Of a DNA stretch of 64,000 nt, positions 7,118 through 15,782 are shown piece by piece. Made by a program: the position numbers and the translations under genes. Numbering within the stretch: the stretch's first letter is position 1; every line of letters starts with the position of its first letter. The DNA lies in the NCBI GenBank assembly GCA_019114465.1, contig DXFM01000007.1, forward strand, positions 32,975 to 96,974, in the 5' to 3' direction. The notes below the pieces were generated by a model. The model saw nothing but the letters and a program-made list of their open reading frames with translations. It made no database searches and was not told the DNA's origin. The DNA is from Candidatus Lachnoclostridium avicola. GTDB lineage: Bacteria > Bacillota > Clostridia > Lachnospirales > Lachnospiraceae.

Positions 7118-9082
7118 TCAGAAAACGGCTGCGAACAGGTGAAACAGCATGTTTGCCGTGATGCACAGAATGACTCCTGCGGCTGTGGGGAGGATTATGG
7201 CAGCGGCGGTCCATTTCAGGCTTCCGGTCTCCTTGTGAATGGTCAGGCAGGTAGTGGAGCAGGGCCAGTGAAACAGACAGAAGATCATCAGGCATATGGG
7301 GGTGGCTGCCGTCCACCCGTGGGCAGAGAGCAGGGCAGACAGGGCGGACAGTTCTTCCATCTGCACCAGACTGCCGGTCTGCAGATAGGCCATGAGTATA
7401 ATGGGAAGGACGATCTCGTTGGCGGGAAATCCCAGGATAAACGCCGCCAGAATGACGCCGTCCAGCCCCATAAGGCGGCCCAGAGGATCCAGAAAGCCGG
7501 TGAAAATTTCCAGCAGGCTGGGGGATCCGGGACCTGCGGCGCAGAACCATCCGGCAGCCGGCCCGGCAAAAGAGATGTTTGCCAGGATCCAGATGATGAG
7601 CCCGGCGGGGGCGGCCACTGCGGCGGCCCGGCCCAGGACAAACAGGGTCCGGTCCAGCACGGAACGCACCAGAATTTTGCCGATCTGAGGGCGGCGGTAG
7701 GGCGGCAGCTCCAGGGTGAAGGCGGAGGGGATTCCCCGCAGCAGGGTGTGGGACAAAAGCCAGGAGACCGCCAGAGTCATGAGAACTCCGGCGACCAGGG
7801 CCCCGGTGAGCATGAGGGCGGCGGCCAGGGAGGAGCTAACAGCGGTCAGGGAGGAACCGGCTGCCAGGCCGGAATCAGCGGCCAGGGAGGATTCGGAGGC
7901 AGCCAGGCAGGAGTCAGCCCCGGAAAATGTACTTCTGGCCAGGAGAAAAAACAGGGAGATCATGGTAAACAGGGTGGGCAGGCGGCCGTTGCAGGGGACA
8001 AAAGCGTTGGTGAGAATGGCCAGCAGCCGCTCTCTGGGGGAGTCAATGATCCGGCAGCCGATGACGCCGGCGGCGTTGCAGCCCAGACCCATGGCCATGG
8101 TCAGACACTGTTTTCCGCAGGCTCTGCATTTTTGAAATGCCCGATCCATATTGAAGGCGGCCCGGGGCAGGTATCCCAGATCTTCCAGCAGGGTAAAAAG
8201 AGGAAAGAAAATGGCCATGGGCGGGAGCATGACGGATACGACCCAGGCGAGAACCCGGTAAACTCCGTATACCAGGCAGTTCACTGACGCGGGAGAGGCG
8301 CCCAGGAAAGTGAGAAGGGCAGCCAGCTTTTCTTCCCCGGCAAACAGCAGGTTCCAGAGCAGGGCGGATGGGTAGTTGGCCCCCGCCATGGAGATCCAGA
8401 AGATGCCCAGAAGGAGGAGAAGCATAATGAGGATGCCAGTGACGGGGCCGGTGGTGAGCCGGTCTAAAAATTCTTCCTGTTTTCGGAAGCTGCGCTCAGG
8501 GTAAGTTACGGCTTCCCCCGCCAGCTGCTTCGGAGAAAAATCCAGGCAGTCGTAGGAAAAACGCTCTCCGTCTGTGCTGCGGATGGCCTGTTTCAGCGCG
8601 TTTAAGTCTTTGCGGGAGCGGGCGCAGATGGGAATTACCGGGATCTGCAGCACATCCTGAAGCAGGGAGATGTCGATGTCAATGCCTTTCCGTCTGGCTT
8701 CATCCCACAGATTGACGCAGAGAATCACCGGCATTCCCGTATCTTTCACGTGGTCCAGACTGAGGATCTGTTTTAACAGATACAGTCCTCTCTCCAGGCA
8801 GGTGGCGTCACAGATCACAATGGTGGTCTGGGCCAGGCCGGAGCAGAGAAAATCCCTGGCGATCTCTTCTTCGCCGGACTGGACGTCCAGGGAATAGATG
8901 CCGGGCAGGTCCACGATGAGGTAGCTTTCTCCCTCGGTTTCCAGGATGCCGGCAGCCGCGGTGACGGTGACGCCCGCCCAGTTGCCGGTGTGCTGCCTTA
9001 AACCGGTCAGTCCGTTAAAAATAGTGCTTTTTCCCACGTTGGGATTTCCCGCGAGGGCGACGACCTTCCGTTTTTCGTCCAT
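7118..9082 (-). CDS. feoB: Ferrous iron transporter B
   Basis: The 654-residue protein moves Fe(II) across the membrane. An N-terminal G-protein domain carries G1 GNPNVGKST (12-20), a G3 DLPG, and a NLWD in place of the usual G4 NKxD. About eight hydrophobic segments follow with the conserved Gate motifs (the region LTMAMGLGCNAAGV and PCNGRLPTL). An unusual Ala/Ser-rich segment of degenerate repeats (about residues 386-422: SCLAASESSLAADSGLAAG...) sits in a loop after FFLLARSTF. FeoA is encoded upstream on the same strand, but a plus-strand peptidase gene lies between, so the two are probably separate transcripts. Length is on the short side for FeoB, which often exceeds 700 residues. Confidence 0.9.
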   Translation of the reverse strand: MDEKRKVVALAGNPNVGKSTIFNGLTGLRQHTGNWAGVTVTAAAGILETEGESYLIVDLPGIYSLDVQSGEEEIARDFLCSGLAQTTIVICDATCLERGLYLLKQILSLDHVKDTGMPVILCVNLWDEARRKGIDIDISLLQDVLQIPVIPICARSRKDLNALKQAIRSTDGERFSYDCLDFSPKQLAGEAVTYPERSFRKQEEFLDRLTTGPVTGILIMLLLLLGIFWISMAGANYPSALLWNLLFAGEEKLAALLTFLGASPASVNCLVYGVYRVLAWVVSVMLPPMAIFFPLFTLLEDLGYLPRAAFNMDRAFQKCRACGKQCLTMAMGLGCNAAGVIGCRIIDSPRERLLAILTNAFVPCNGRLPTLFTMISLFFLLARSTFSGADSCLAASESSLAADSGLAAGSSLTAVSSSLAAALMLTGALVAGVLMTLAVSWLLSHTLLRGIPSAFTLELPPYRRPQIGKILVRSVLDRTLFVLGRAAAVAAPAGLIIWILANISFAGPAAGWFCAAGPGSPSLLEIFTGFLDPLGRLMGLDGVILAAFILGFPANEIVLPIILMAYLQTGSLVQMEELSALSALLSAHGWTAATPICLMIFCLFHWPCSTTCLTIHKETGSLKWTAAAIILPTAAGVILCITANMLFHLFAAVF

Positions 9083-9187
9083 GGGATCACTCCAGATGTT
9101 TTATCGCCTTACCGTTTAGATATGCGCGGGACAAATCTGCTGTGTGCCTCATATATTAAAATGAATAAAAAAACAGGGGATTTGCAT

Positions 9188-9922
9188 ATGAGAGATATCA
9201 GTCAGCTCCACCCGGTGCTGCAGGAGAAGTTAAAACAGGTGCGGGAGACGTGCCGGGAGCGGGGATTTCCCATTGGAATCGGGGAATGTCTGCGGACGGT
9301 GGAGGAGCAAAATGAACTGTATGCCCAGGGGCGGACAAAACCGGGGCAGATTGTAACCAACGCAAAGGGAACCTCCTACTCTTCCATGCATCAGTGGGGA
9401 GTTGCCTTTGATTTTTACCGGAATGACGGAAAAGGTTCCTATGAGGATGGGGACGGGTTCTTCCGCAAGGTGGGAGAGATCGGAAAAGAGTTTGGCCTGG
9501 AGTGGGGCGGGGACTGGAAGTCCATTGTGGATAAGCCCCATCTCCAGCTTCCGGACTGGGGATCTACGCCGAAGACGCTGAAAAAGGAGTACAAAACGCC
9601 TCAGGCATTTATGGAAACATGGCCGGCGGGCGGGTGGCAGTTTGATGGGACCGGATGGCTCCACAGGCGGAGCGACGGCTTGTATACCAGGAACGACTGG
9701 GAGTTTATCGACGGATACTGGTACTGGTTTGACGGGGCCGGGCATGCCATTGAAAATGAGTGGTATTCTTACAAGGGAAAATGGTATTACATGGGACACG
9801 AGGGGAAGATGGTGACCGGGCTGCAGATTATCCGGGAGAAGGTTTACTATTTCTATGAGGAGGGGGCGATGGCGGAGACAGCAGTGACGCTGACGCCGGG
9901 AGAGGACGGGAGTCTGAGCTGA
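9188..9922 (+). CDS. M15-family peptidoglycan peptidase with C-terminal cell-wall-binding repeats
   Basis: The 244-residue protein is a D,D- or L,D-type peptidase of the VanY/endolysin M15 family. Zinc ligands are visible: His68 and Asp75 in SMHQWGVAFD, and His118 in DKPHLQL. From about residue 150 it carries aromatic repeats (GGWQFDGTGWLHRRSDGLY, EWYSYKGKWYYMGHEGKMV) of the choline-binding/CROP type also found in the proteins at 668 and 2447. The start at 9188 follows CAGGGGA at good spacing; an upstream ATG at 9161 lacks one. No signal peptide is visible, which is typical of phage-derived endolysins that exit by holins or lysis. Origin as a domesticated prophage enzyme is possible, but no phage genes are nearby. 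Confidence 0.8.
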   Translation: MRDISQLHPVLQEKLKQVRETCRERGFPIGIGECLRTVEEQNELYAQGRTKPGQIVTNAKGTSYSSMHQWGVAFDFYRNDGKGSYEDGDGFFRKVGEIGKEFGLEWGGDWKSIVDKPHLQLPDWGSTPKTLKKEYKTPQAFMETWPAGGWQFDGTGWLHRRSDGLYTRNDWEFIDGYWYWFDGAGHAIENEWYSYKGKWYYMGHEGKMVTGLQIIREKVYYFYEEGAMAETAVTLTPGEDGSLS

Positions 9923-9953
9923 GAAAAATCCGGCGAAGACAGCCCGGAAGATT

Positions 9954-9990
9954 CCGGCGCCCTTCCGGGGAGCCGGAATGCGGGCGCCGG
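9954..9990. repeat. Strong nested hairpin between peptidase gene and feoA
   Basis: Nine-base arms CCGGCGCCC and GGGCGCCGG enclose a second stem TTCCGG/CCGGAA. No T-tract follows on either side, so it is not a canonical terminator. It lies between convergent genes and may limit read-through or be a small palindromic repeat element. Confidence 0.5.
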
Positions 9991-10048
9991 GAAAACCGGC
10001 AGCCGCAGAAAACCCGAAAGATGGGAAAAATATGGCCGGGCGGAAACC

Positions 10049-10318
10049 TTACGGGTGAAAAGAATCAGGCCGGGCGGGATCTTCCTCCGGCAGAGGCCGG
10101 ACGAAGATTTCCCGGGCGTTGTCGCGGCGCAGGGCAATGACGGCGCCCCGCACCAGATAGGCCCTCATTCCCCTGCGGCCCTTTTTCAGGACGCAGGAGA
10201 CGATCTCCCGGGGGGAGAAGCCCAGGCCGTCCAGGCGGGCGGCCATGGGAGGCGGGCTGGCGATCCAGACGACCTCTGCTTTTGTTCCCGGTTCTATATT
10301 GCTCAATGGTATGACCAT
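10049..10318 (-). CDS. feoA: Ferrous iron transport protein A
   Basis: The 89-residue protein has the SH3-like FeoA fold signature: a short beta-rich start (PLSNIEPGTKAEVVWIA), the RLDGLGFSPRE segment that matches the conserved L-x-x-MGF/LGF-x-x-G stretch, and VRGAVIALRRDNAREIFV at the end. FeoA is a small cytoplasmic partner thought to regulate FeoB. It is on the same strand as feoB but about 970 bases upstream, and the plus-strand peptidase gene lies in between. The C-terminal tail (PEEDPARPDSFHP) is extra and low in complexity. Confidence 0.8.
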   Translation of the reverse strand: MVIPLSNIEPGTKAEVVWIASPPPMAARLDGLGFSPREIVSCVLKKGRRGMRAYLVRGAVIALRRDNAREIFVRPLPEEDPARPDSFHP

Positions 10319-10392
10319 GGATATTCCCCGCAGAATTACTGTGTCACTTTTAGAATATGCGGACGGGGCGGGGAAAATGACGGCGGTCCCGG

Positions 10393-11160
10393 CTATGGGA
10401 GGATAACCGGGATCGGGGAGTCAATGGACATGGAGAGAATGAGGCCGGCGGGAGAGCTGCTGTCAGGGCCGGGAGAACCGCCGCTGTCGGGACCGGATGC
10501 GGCCTCGGATTCGCCGGCCCGGCAGGAGACCAGGCAGTCCCGGGCCATGATTTTTACGCCGGCGCGGGCGGCGTCCCGCAGGGCCAGGCCGAATTCCGGC
10601 TGGGTGGCCATGTTGGGCTCAAAACGGGTGACGCCTTTCATCTGAATCACAAAGAGGACGGCGGCCTCCATGCCTTGTCCGGCGATTTCGGTCAGTTCCC
10701 GGATGTGCTTGACGCCCCGGAGTGTGGGGGCGTCGGGAAAGCGGGACACGCCGTTCTCTTCCAGGGTGACACCCTTGACCTCCAGAAAGCCGGAATGCCC
10801 CTGATGTTCAAAGGCCAGATCAAAACGGGAATTGCCGAAGGTGACTTCCCGCCGCAGGCCGGTGAGCTCCGGCGCGGAGGAGAGCCATTCCCAGGCCGCC
10901 TGGTTGGGAGCCTGGGAGTCCATGTTCACCAGGCGGCCGTTTTTCCAGACGGCGATCAGGGAAAATTCCGTCTTGCGCCCGGCGGCTTTGGCGTCCGGGT
11001 GGAACTGGATGAGCACGTCGGCTCCGGGGATGAAAAGCTCCCGGCAGCGGCCGGTGTTTTTTACGTGACAGGTAACCGTCCGGCCGTCTGCTAAGACCCG
11101 GGCGGTGAAGCGGTTGGGCCGTTCCAGGAAGGTCGCCGGTCGGATATTGGTATAAATCAT
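10393..11160 (-). CDS. sfsA: SfsA family protein
   Basis: The 255-residue protein matches SfsA, named for sugar fermentation stimulation and carrying a nucleic-acid-binding or nuclease-like fold. Conserved pieces are RFTARVLADGRTVTCHVKNTGR (OB-like N-terminal domain, given here as segments), FDLAFEH, FLEVKGVTLEE with the PD-(D/E)XK-like E-V-K, FPDAPTLRGVKHIREL, and VLFVIQMKGVTRFEPN. A C-terminal tail from about residue 215 (ESEAASGPDSGGSPGPDSSS) is low-complexity and beyond the usual family length of about 235. It is divergent from thrC. Its molecular role is not firmly known. Confidence 0.85.
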   Translation of the reverse strand: MIYTNIRPATFLERPNRFTARVLADGRTVTCHVKNTGRCRELFIPGADVLIQFHPDAKAAGRKTEFSLIAVWKNGRLVNMDSQAPNQAAWEWLSSAPELTGLRREVTFGNSRFDLAFEHQGHSGFLEVKGVTLEENGVSRFPDAPTLRGVKHIRELTEIAGQGMEAAVLFVIQMKGVTRFEPNMATQPEFGLALRDAARAGVKIMARDCLVSCRAGESEAASGPDSGGSPGPDSSSPAGLILSMSIDSPIPVILP

Positions 11161-11203
11161 AGGTAGTCTGCCTCCTTCTCACCAGATTCTACTGCAAAAA
11201 TTC

Positions 11204-11232
11204 TTGTACGCCAAGGAAAAGTATGTTAGAAT
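11204..11232 (+). promoter_or_regulatory. Promoter of thrC
   Basis: TTGTAC (11204-11209), a 17-base spacer and TAGAAT (11227-11232) predict a start near 11239 and a leader of about 25 bases. That leaves no room for a T-box or amino-acid attenuator. Confidence 0.6.
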
Positions 11233-11264
11233 TGGGACAAATTTAAGGAAGGATGTGGAGTGCC

Positions 11265-12752
11265 ATGAATATTACTTACCAGAGTACCAGAGGCGGAGAA
11301 AAAGGGCTGACCGCGTCCCAGGCGATCTTAAAAGGTCTGGCCTGCGACGGGGGATTATTTATGCCGGACCGGATTCCGAAGCTGGATGTTTCCATAGAAA
11401 AACTGGCGAAAATGACCTATCAGGAGACGGCTTACGAGGTGATGAAGCTGTTTCTCACAGATTTTACGGAAGAGGAGCTGAAGGCCTGTATTGCCGGGGC
11501 TTACGATGAGAAATTCGACTGCCCGGAGATCGCCGTTTTGTCCAAAGCGGAGGGAGATTACTATCTGGAACTGTATCATGGCAGCACCATTGCGTTTAAG
11601 GACATGGCTCTGTCCATCCTTCCCCATCTCATGACCACTGCGGCGAAAAAAAACGGGGTGACCAATGAGATCGTGATTCTGGCGGCTACCTCCGGGGACA
11701 CGGGAAAGGCAGCCATGGCTGGTTTCGCCGATGTGCCGGGGACCAGGATCATCGTATTTTATCCCAAGGGCGGGGTGAGCCGGGTGCAGGAGCTGCAGAT
11801 GGTGACCCAGAAGGGGGACAATACGGCGGTTGTGGCCATTCACGGCAATTTTGACGACGCCCAGACGGGAGTGAAGAAGATCTTCGGGGACCGGGAATTT
11901 GAAAAACAGCTGGCGGCGAAGGGATTTCAGCTGTCCTCCGCCAATTCCATCAATGTGGGCCGTCTGGTGCCTCAGATCGTCTACTATGTGTACGCTTACG
12001 CGAAGCTGGTGGAGAACGGGGAGATTGAGAACGGCGAGGTGATCAACGTGACCGTGCCCACCGGAAATTTCGGCAATATTCTGGCGGCGTATCTGGCGAA
12101 GCAGATGGGAGTGCCCATCGGACGGCTGATCTGCGCCTCCAATGAAAATAAGGTGCTGTACGATTTCTTCTCCACAGGCACCTATGACAGGAAACGGCCC
12201 TTTATTCTCACCAGCTCCCCGTCCATGGATATTCTGATCTCCAGCAACCTGGAGCGGCTGATTTACTTAAGCTGCGGCTGCGACGCGGAGAAGACGGCAG
12301 AGCTGATGGGAGAACTTTCCTCAGATGGAAAATATACGGTTACGGAAGACATGCGGAAGTTTATGTCCGATTTCTGGGGCGGATATGCGGGTAAGGAGGA
12401 GAATGCCGCGGTGATCCGTTCGGTGTTCCAGTCCTGCGGCTATCTGATGGATACCCACACGGGAGTGGCTGCCGCGGTGAGTCGTCAGTATAAGGAGAAG
12501 ACGGGAGATGAGAGAAAAATGCTCATCGCGTCCACGGCCAGTCCCTTTAAGTTTGCGGGCAGCGTGCTGAAAGCTGTGAACGGAACGGGAGAGGGAATGG
12601 ACGAGTTTGCCGTTGTGGATGAACTGTCCAGGGTATCGGGAGTGCCGGTTCCCGCCGCGGTGGAGGAGATCCGCACGGCTCCTGTCCGCCACACCAGGGA
12701 GTGCGGGCCGGAGAATATGGAAGAGACGGTGGCTGAAATCTTAGGCTGCTAG
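11265..12752 (+). CDS. thrC: Threonine synthase
   Basis: The 495-residue enzyme converts O-phospho-homoserine to threonine using pyridoxal phosphate. The N-terminus (YQSTRGGEKGLTASQAILKGLACDGGLFMP) is typical of the longer, class-II-type threonine synthases, shown here in short segments: YQSTRGG and DGGLFMP. The cofactor lysine is Lys112 in GSTIAFKDMA. A phosphate-binding loop TSGDTGKAAM and NFGNILAAYLAKQMG are also present. The ATG at 11265 is used because GGAG is 4 bases upstream; an ATG 12 bases earlier in the same frame lies directly against AAGGAAGG. The gene appears monocistronic, with no homoserine-pathway neighbours. Confidence 0.92.
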   Translation: MNITYQSTRGGEKGLTASQAILKGLACDGGLFMPDRIPKLDVSIEKLAKMTYQETAYEVMKLFLTDFTEEELKACIAGAYDEKFDCPEIAVLSKAEGDYYLELYHGSTIAFKDMALSILPHLMTTAAKKNGVTNEIVILAATSGDTGKAAMAGFADVPGTRIIVFYPKGGVSRVQELQMVTQKGDNTAVVAIHGNFDDAQTGVKKIFGDREFEKQLAAKGFQLSSANSINVGRLVPQIVYYVYAYAKLVENGEIENGEVINVTVPTGNFGNILAAYLAKQMGVPIGRLICASNENKVLYDFFSTGTYDRKRPFILTSSPSMDILISSNLERLIYLSCGCDAEKTAELMGELSSDGKYTVTEDMRKFMSDFWGGYAGKEENAAVIRSVFQSCGYLMDTHTGVAAAVSRQYKEKTGDERKMLIASTASPFKFAGSVLKAVNGTGEGMDEFAVVDELSRVSGVPVPAAVEEIRTAPVRHTRECGPENMEETVAEILGC

Positions 12753-12811
12753 AGAGAAAAATGGCTCCGACGGGATCGGGGCCATTCCTTTGCGGCGGAA
12801 GGAGGAGAGAC

Positions 12812-13552
12812 GTGGAGCGGCGTTCCAGAAAACGGATTCCTGGATTGACAGGGACAGAACTCAAGGTCACTGCCATGATTTCCATGGCGGTGGACCACAC
12901 GGCGGTGGCCCTGGTCTGGCCGGCGGCGTCCGGGAATCTGGATCTTTACTGGCTTTACTGGCTGATGCGGGCAGTGGGACGGCTGGCTTTTCCCATCTAC
13001 GGCTTTCTGCTGGTCCAGGGATTTCTTCACACCTCCAGCCGGAAACGGTATCTGGGCAGGCTCTGCGCCTTTGCCCTGATCTCCGAGGTGCCCTTTGATT
13101 TGATCCTCTCCGGGCGGCTGTTTGATCCGGAGGCCCAGAATGTATTTGTCACCCTGGCCATCGCCCTGGCAACGGTCTGGGGACTGGAACGGATAGAAGA
13201 GCGGAGAGGGAAAAGCGGGGGAGACAGAGACGCCGTCCCCGGCGGCGCGGCGGCGAGGTGCCTGATCGTTCTGATCGGCGGCCTGGCGGCCTGGGCCCTG
13301 AAGGGAGACTATGGCTTTCTGGGAGTGGTATACGCGGCGGTGGTCTATGAATTCCGGGGAGATCCGGCAAAGCGGCTGACGGGGGAGGCGGTTTCCCTGG
13401 CGCTTCTGGGGGCGGGAAATCTGCCCTGTCTCCTTGCCATTCCCCTGACGGAGAAGTACAATGGACAGAGAGGAATGCGCCTGGGATTGTGGGCGTACTG
13501 GTTTTATCCGGCCCATCTGCTGGTGTTAAAGGGACTGCAGATGGTGATCTGA
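12812..13552 (+). CDS. TraX family membrane protein (1)
   Basis: The 246-residue protein starts at GTG, 6 bases after GGAGG. It has six to seven hydrophobic segments. The family signature is present as LKVTAMISMAVDHTA near the N-terminus, GRLAFPIYGFLLVQGF, and a C-terminal FYPAHLLVLKGLQ. TraX was first described as the F-pilin acetylase; chromosomal Firmicutes members are of unknown function and probably act as membrane acyltransferases. A variable hydrophilic loop (about residues 130-160, ERIEERRGKSGGDRDAVPGG) separates two halves. A second homologue is encoded at 62539. It follows thrC by 60 bases and precedes tatD by 20 bases. Confidence 0.75.
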   Translation: MERRSRKRIPGLTGTELKVTAMISMAVDHTAVALVWPAASGNLDLYWLYWLMRAVGRLAFPIYGFLLVQGFLHTSSRKRYLGRLCAFALISEVPFDLILSGRLFDPEAQNVFVTLAIALATVWGLERIEERRGKSGGDRDAVPGGAAARCLIVLIGGLAAWALKGDYGFLGVVYAAVVYEFRGDPAKRLTGEAVSLALLGAGNLPCLLAIPLTEKYNGQRGMRLGLWAYWFYPAHLLVLKGLQMVI

Positions 13553-13571
13553 CAGAATGGAGGAAACATCG

Positions 13572-14345
13572 ATGATTTTTGATACACATGCTCACTATGA
13601 CGACGAGGCCTTTGACCAGGACCGGGAGGAGCTGATCGAAAGCCTGCCGGCAGCCGGCATTGAGACGGTGGTGAACGTGGGAGCCAGCCTGGAGAGCACG
13701 AAGACAACTCTGGCGCTGGCGGAGCGGTATTCCTATTTCTACGGGGCGGCGGGCGTGCACCCCAATGAGACGGGAGAGCTGACGGAAGCGGATATGGAGT
13801 GGCTGAAAGAGATCTGCGGCCGGCCGAAGGTGGTGGCCGTGGGTGAGATCGGCCTGGATTACCACTGGGATGAGCCGGAGCGGGACGTGCAGAAAAAATG
13901 GTTTGCCCGCCAGCTTGAGCTGGCCAGAGAGGTGAAGCTTCCGGTGATCATTCACAGCCGGGATGCGGCGAAAGACACTCTGGATCTGATGAAAGGGGAG
14001 CATGCGGAGGAAATCGGCGGTGTGATCCACTGCTTTTCCTACGGCGTGGAGATGGCCAGGGAGTACCTGAATATGGGATTTTTTATCGGCATCGGCGGCG
14101 TTCTCACTTTCAGCAACGGGAAGAAGTTAAAGGAGGTGGCTGCCTATGCCCCTCTGGACCGGATCGTGCTGGAGACGGACTGCCCCTATCTGGCTCCGGT
14201 GCCCAACCGGGGGAAACGGAATTCTTCCCTGAATCTGTCCTATGTGGCGGATGCCCTGGCACAGATCAAGGGAGTGACGCGAGAGGAAATTGAAATACAG
14301 ACCTGCCGGAACGCCAGACGCCTGTACCGGCTGGAAGAACGGTAG
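13572..14345 (+). CDS. tatD: TatD family metal-dependent hydrolase / DNase
   Basis: The 257-residue enzyme has the TIM-barrel amidohydrolase pattern of TatD: metal-binding DTHAHYDD at the N-terminus, AVGEIGLDYHW, VIIHSRDA, VIHCFSYG and the ETDCPYLAP motif. TatD proteins are 3'-5' exonucleases acting in DNA repair and turnover. GGAGG lies 8 bases before the ATG at 13572; a slightly earlier in-frame ATG overlaps that ribosome site. The next gene, rsmA, starts 12 bases after its stop, and this tatD-rsmA pairing is common in Firmicutes. Confidence 0.9.
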   Translation: MIFDTHAHYDDEAFDQDREELIESLPAAGIETVVNVGASLESTKTTLALAERYSYFYGAAGVHPNETGELTEADMEWLKEICGRPKVVAVGEIGLDYHWDEPERDVQKKWFARQLELAREVKLPVIIHSRDAAKDTLDLMKGEHAEEIGGVIHCFSYGVEMAREYLNMGFFIGIGGVLTFSNGKKLKEVAAYAPLDRIVLETDCPYLAPVPNRGKRNSSLNLSYVADALAQIKGVTREEIEIQTCRNARRLYRLEER

Positions 14346-14357
14346 GAGAGTTTATTT

Positions 14358-15227
14358 ATGGCAAATTTGGGAATTGCGAAAAATACCATTGAGATCATTC
14401 AGAAATACGATTTTGTGTTCCAGAAGCGGTTCGGCCAGAATTTCCTGGTGGACACCCATGTGCTGGAAAAAATCATCCAGGCGGCGGGACTGACGAAGGA
14501 GGATCTGGTGCTGGAGATCGGCCCGGGCATCGGGACCATGACCCAGTACCTGGCGGAAAATGCGGGACGGGTCGTGGCGGTGGAGATCGATTCCAACCTG
14601 ATTCCCATTCTGAAGGAAACGCTGAAAGATTACGATAACGTGACGGTGATCAACGAGGACATTTTAAAGGTGGACGTGGCCGCCCTGGCAGAGCAGTACA
14701 ACGGGGGCCGTCCCATCAAAGTGGTGGCCAATCTGCCCTACTACATCACCACCCCCATCATTATGGGGCTGTTTGAAAGCCAGGTGCCCATTGACAACAT
14801 TACGGTGATGGTGCAGAAAGAGGTGGCGGAGCGGATGCAGGCGGGGCCGGGAACGAAAAACTACGGCGCCCTGTCTCTGGCGGTCCAGTATTACGCCGAA
14901 CCCTATATCGTGGCCAACGTGCCGCCCAACTGCTTTATCCCCAGGCCCAGCGTGGGTTCTGCGGTGATCCGCCTCACCCGGCATGGGAAAAAGCCGGTGG
15001 AGGTAAAAGATGAGAAGCTGATGTTCGCCCTGATCCGGGCGTCCTTCAACCAGCGGAGGAAAACGCTGCAGAACAGCCTGAACAATTCCTCGGAGCTGTC
15101 CTTTTCCAAAGAGGAGATTGGGGAGGCCATTGAGAAGATGGGGCTGTCCCCGTCGGTGCGGGGAGAAGCTCTGACTCTGGAGCAGTTCGCGAAGCTGGCG
15201 GATGCGCTGGGAGAAAGAGGACAGTGA
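14358..15227 (+). CDS. rsmA: 16S rRNA dimethyladenosine transferase
   Basis: The 289-residue enzyme (KsgA) methylates two adjacent adenines in helix 45 of 16S rRNA with S-adenosylmethionine. Visible motifs are FGQNFLVD at the N-terminus, the SAM site VLEIGPGIGTMT, VAVEIDSNL and the catalytic NLPYYITTP. The C-terminal helical domain includes RASFNQRRKTLQNSL. The ribosome site TAGGAGAG precedes the ATG. It is co-transcribed with tatD and ends at a strong terminator. Confidence 0.93.
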   Translation: MANLGIAKNTIEIIQKYDFVFQKRFGQNFLVDTHVLEKIIQAAGLTKEDLVLEIGPGIGTMTQYLAENAGRVVAVEIDSNLIPILKETLKDYDNVTVINEDILKVDVAALAEQYNGGRPIKVVANLPYYITTPIIMGLFESQVPIDNITVMVQKEVAERMQAGPGTKNYGALSLAVQYYAEPYIVANVPPNCFIPRPSVGSAVIRLTRHGKKPVEVKDEKLMFALIRASFNQRRKTLQNSLNNSSELSFSKEEIGEAIEKMGLSPSVRGEALTLEQFAKLADALGERGQ

Positions 15228-15233
15228 CGAAAG

Positions 15234-15271
15234 AAAAAAGTATCCTGATCACCCGTCAGGATACTTTTTTT
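15234..15271. terminator. Bidirectional terminator between rsmA and the DUF2798 gene
   Basis: GTATCCTGA pairs with TCAGGATAC around a 7-base loop, with seven T on the plus side and six A on the other. It serves the two convergent genes. Confidence 0.88.
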
Positions 15272-15281
15272 GTTGACACAT

Positions 15282-15743
15282 TCAGTTTTTTTCCCGGAAT
15301 ATGGTGCGGAACACCAGACGGATAAAGGGGCCGCAGTAGAAGATCTGCCAGAAGAAGGCCATGGGGAAGTTGAAGACCGTAGTCTGGAGCCACACGGCGA
15401 TGAACTGGGATCCGGCGTTTTTAAACAGAAGAGTGGCGATGAAGCTCATCACCGGACACATGATGCAGATGATCATGAGGGAGATGGCCAGAGTGATAAA
15501 CACGGGCCGGTCCTCAGGCGTCACAAGGCGGAAAGCCAGTTTGTGGGCCAGCTTGTCCACAATGAAAAACTCCAGGATGAAGGCGACGGGCCACATGATG
15601 ACCATTTCGTGGAAGGCCATGAGAAAGACCGCTGTGGTCATCCCGCCGATGTTTAAGGAGATGTTGTAGCAGATCATGGCGTAAACCATGAGAAATGCCA
15701 TCATCAGAGTGAAAATAATGTTTTGAAATAAAGTCTTTGGCAT
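15282..15743 (-). CDS. DUF2798 membrane protein
   Basis: The 153-residue protein has four hydrophobic segments and two copies of a repeating pattern (FTLMMAFLMVYAMICYN near the N-terminus and a similar FNFPMAFFWQIFYCGPFIR near the end), as in the DUF2798 family. No catalytic residues are visible. GGAGG lies 9 bases before the ATG. The gene stands alone, with paired ACCTGTGT boxes in its upstream region, so it may be controlled by an unlinked regulator. Function is unknown. Confidence 0.75.
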   Translation of the reverse strand: MPKTLFQNIIFTLMMAFLMVYAMICYNISLNIGGMTTAVFLMAFHEMVIMWPVAFILEFFIVDKLAHKLAFRLVTPEDRPVFITLAISLMIICIMCPVMSFIATLLFKNAGSQFIAVWLQTTVFNFPMAFFWQIFYCGPFIRLVFRTIFREKN

Positions 15744-15782
15744 ACATTGTGCCTCCTTTTCTTAAAAATGGGCGCAAAAAAG

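Noticed and set aside
7103..8287. A long Gly/Gln-rich plus-strand frame opposite feoB
   Set aside because: Low-complexity composition produced by reading GC-rich membrane-protein codons in reverse; feoB itself is unambiguous.
9954..9990. Classical intrinsic terminator between the peptidase gene and feoA
   Set aside because: The stem is strong, but neither side has a T-tract; listed only as a hairpin.
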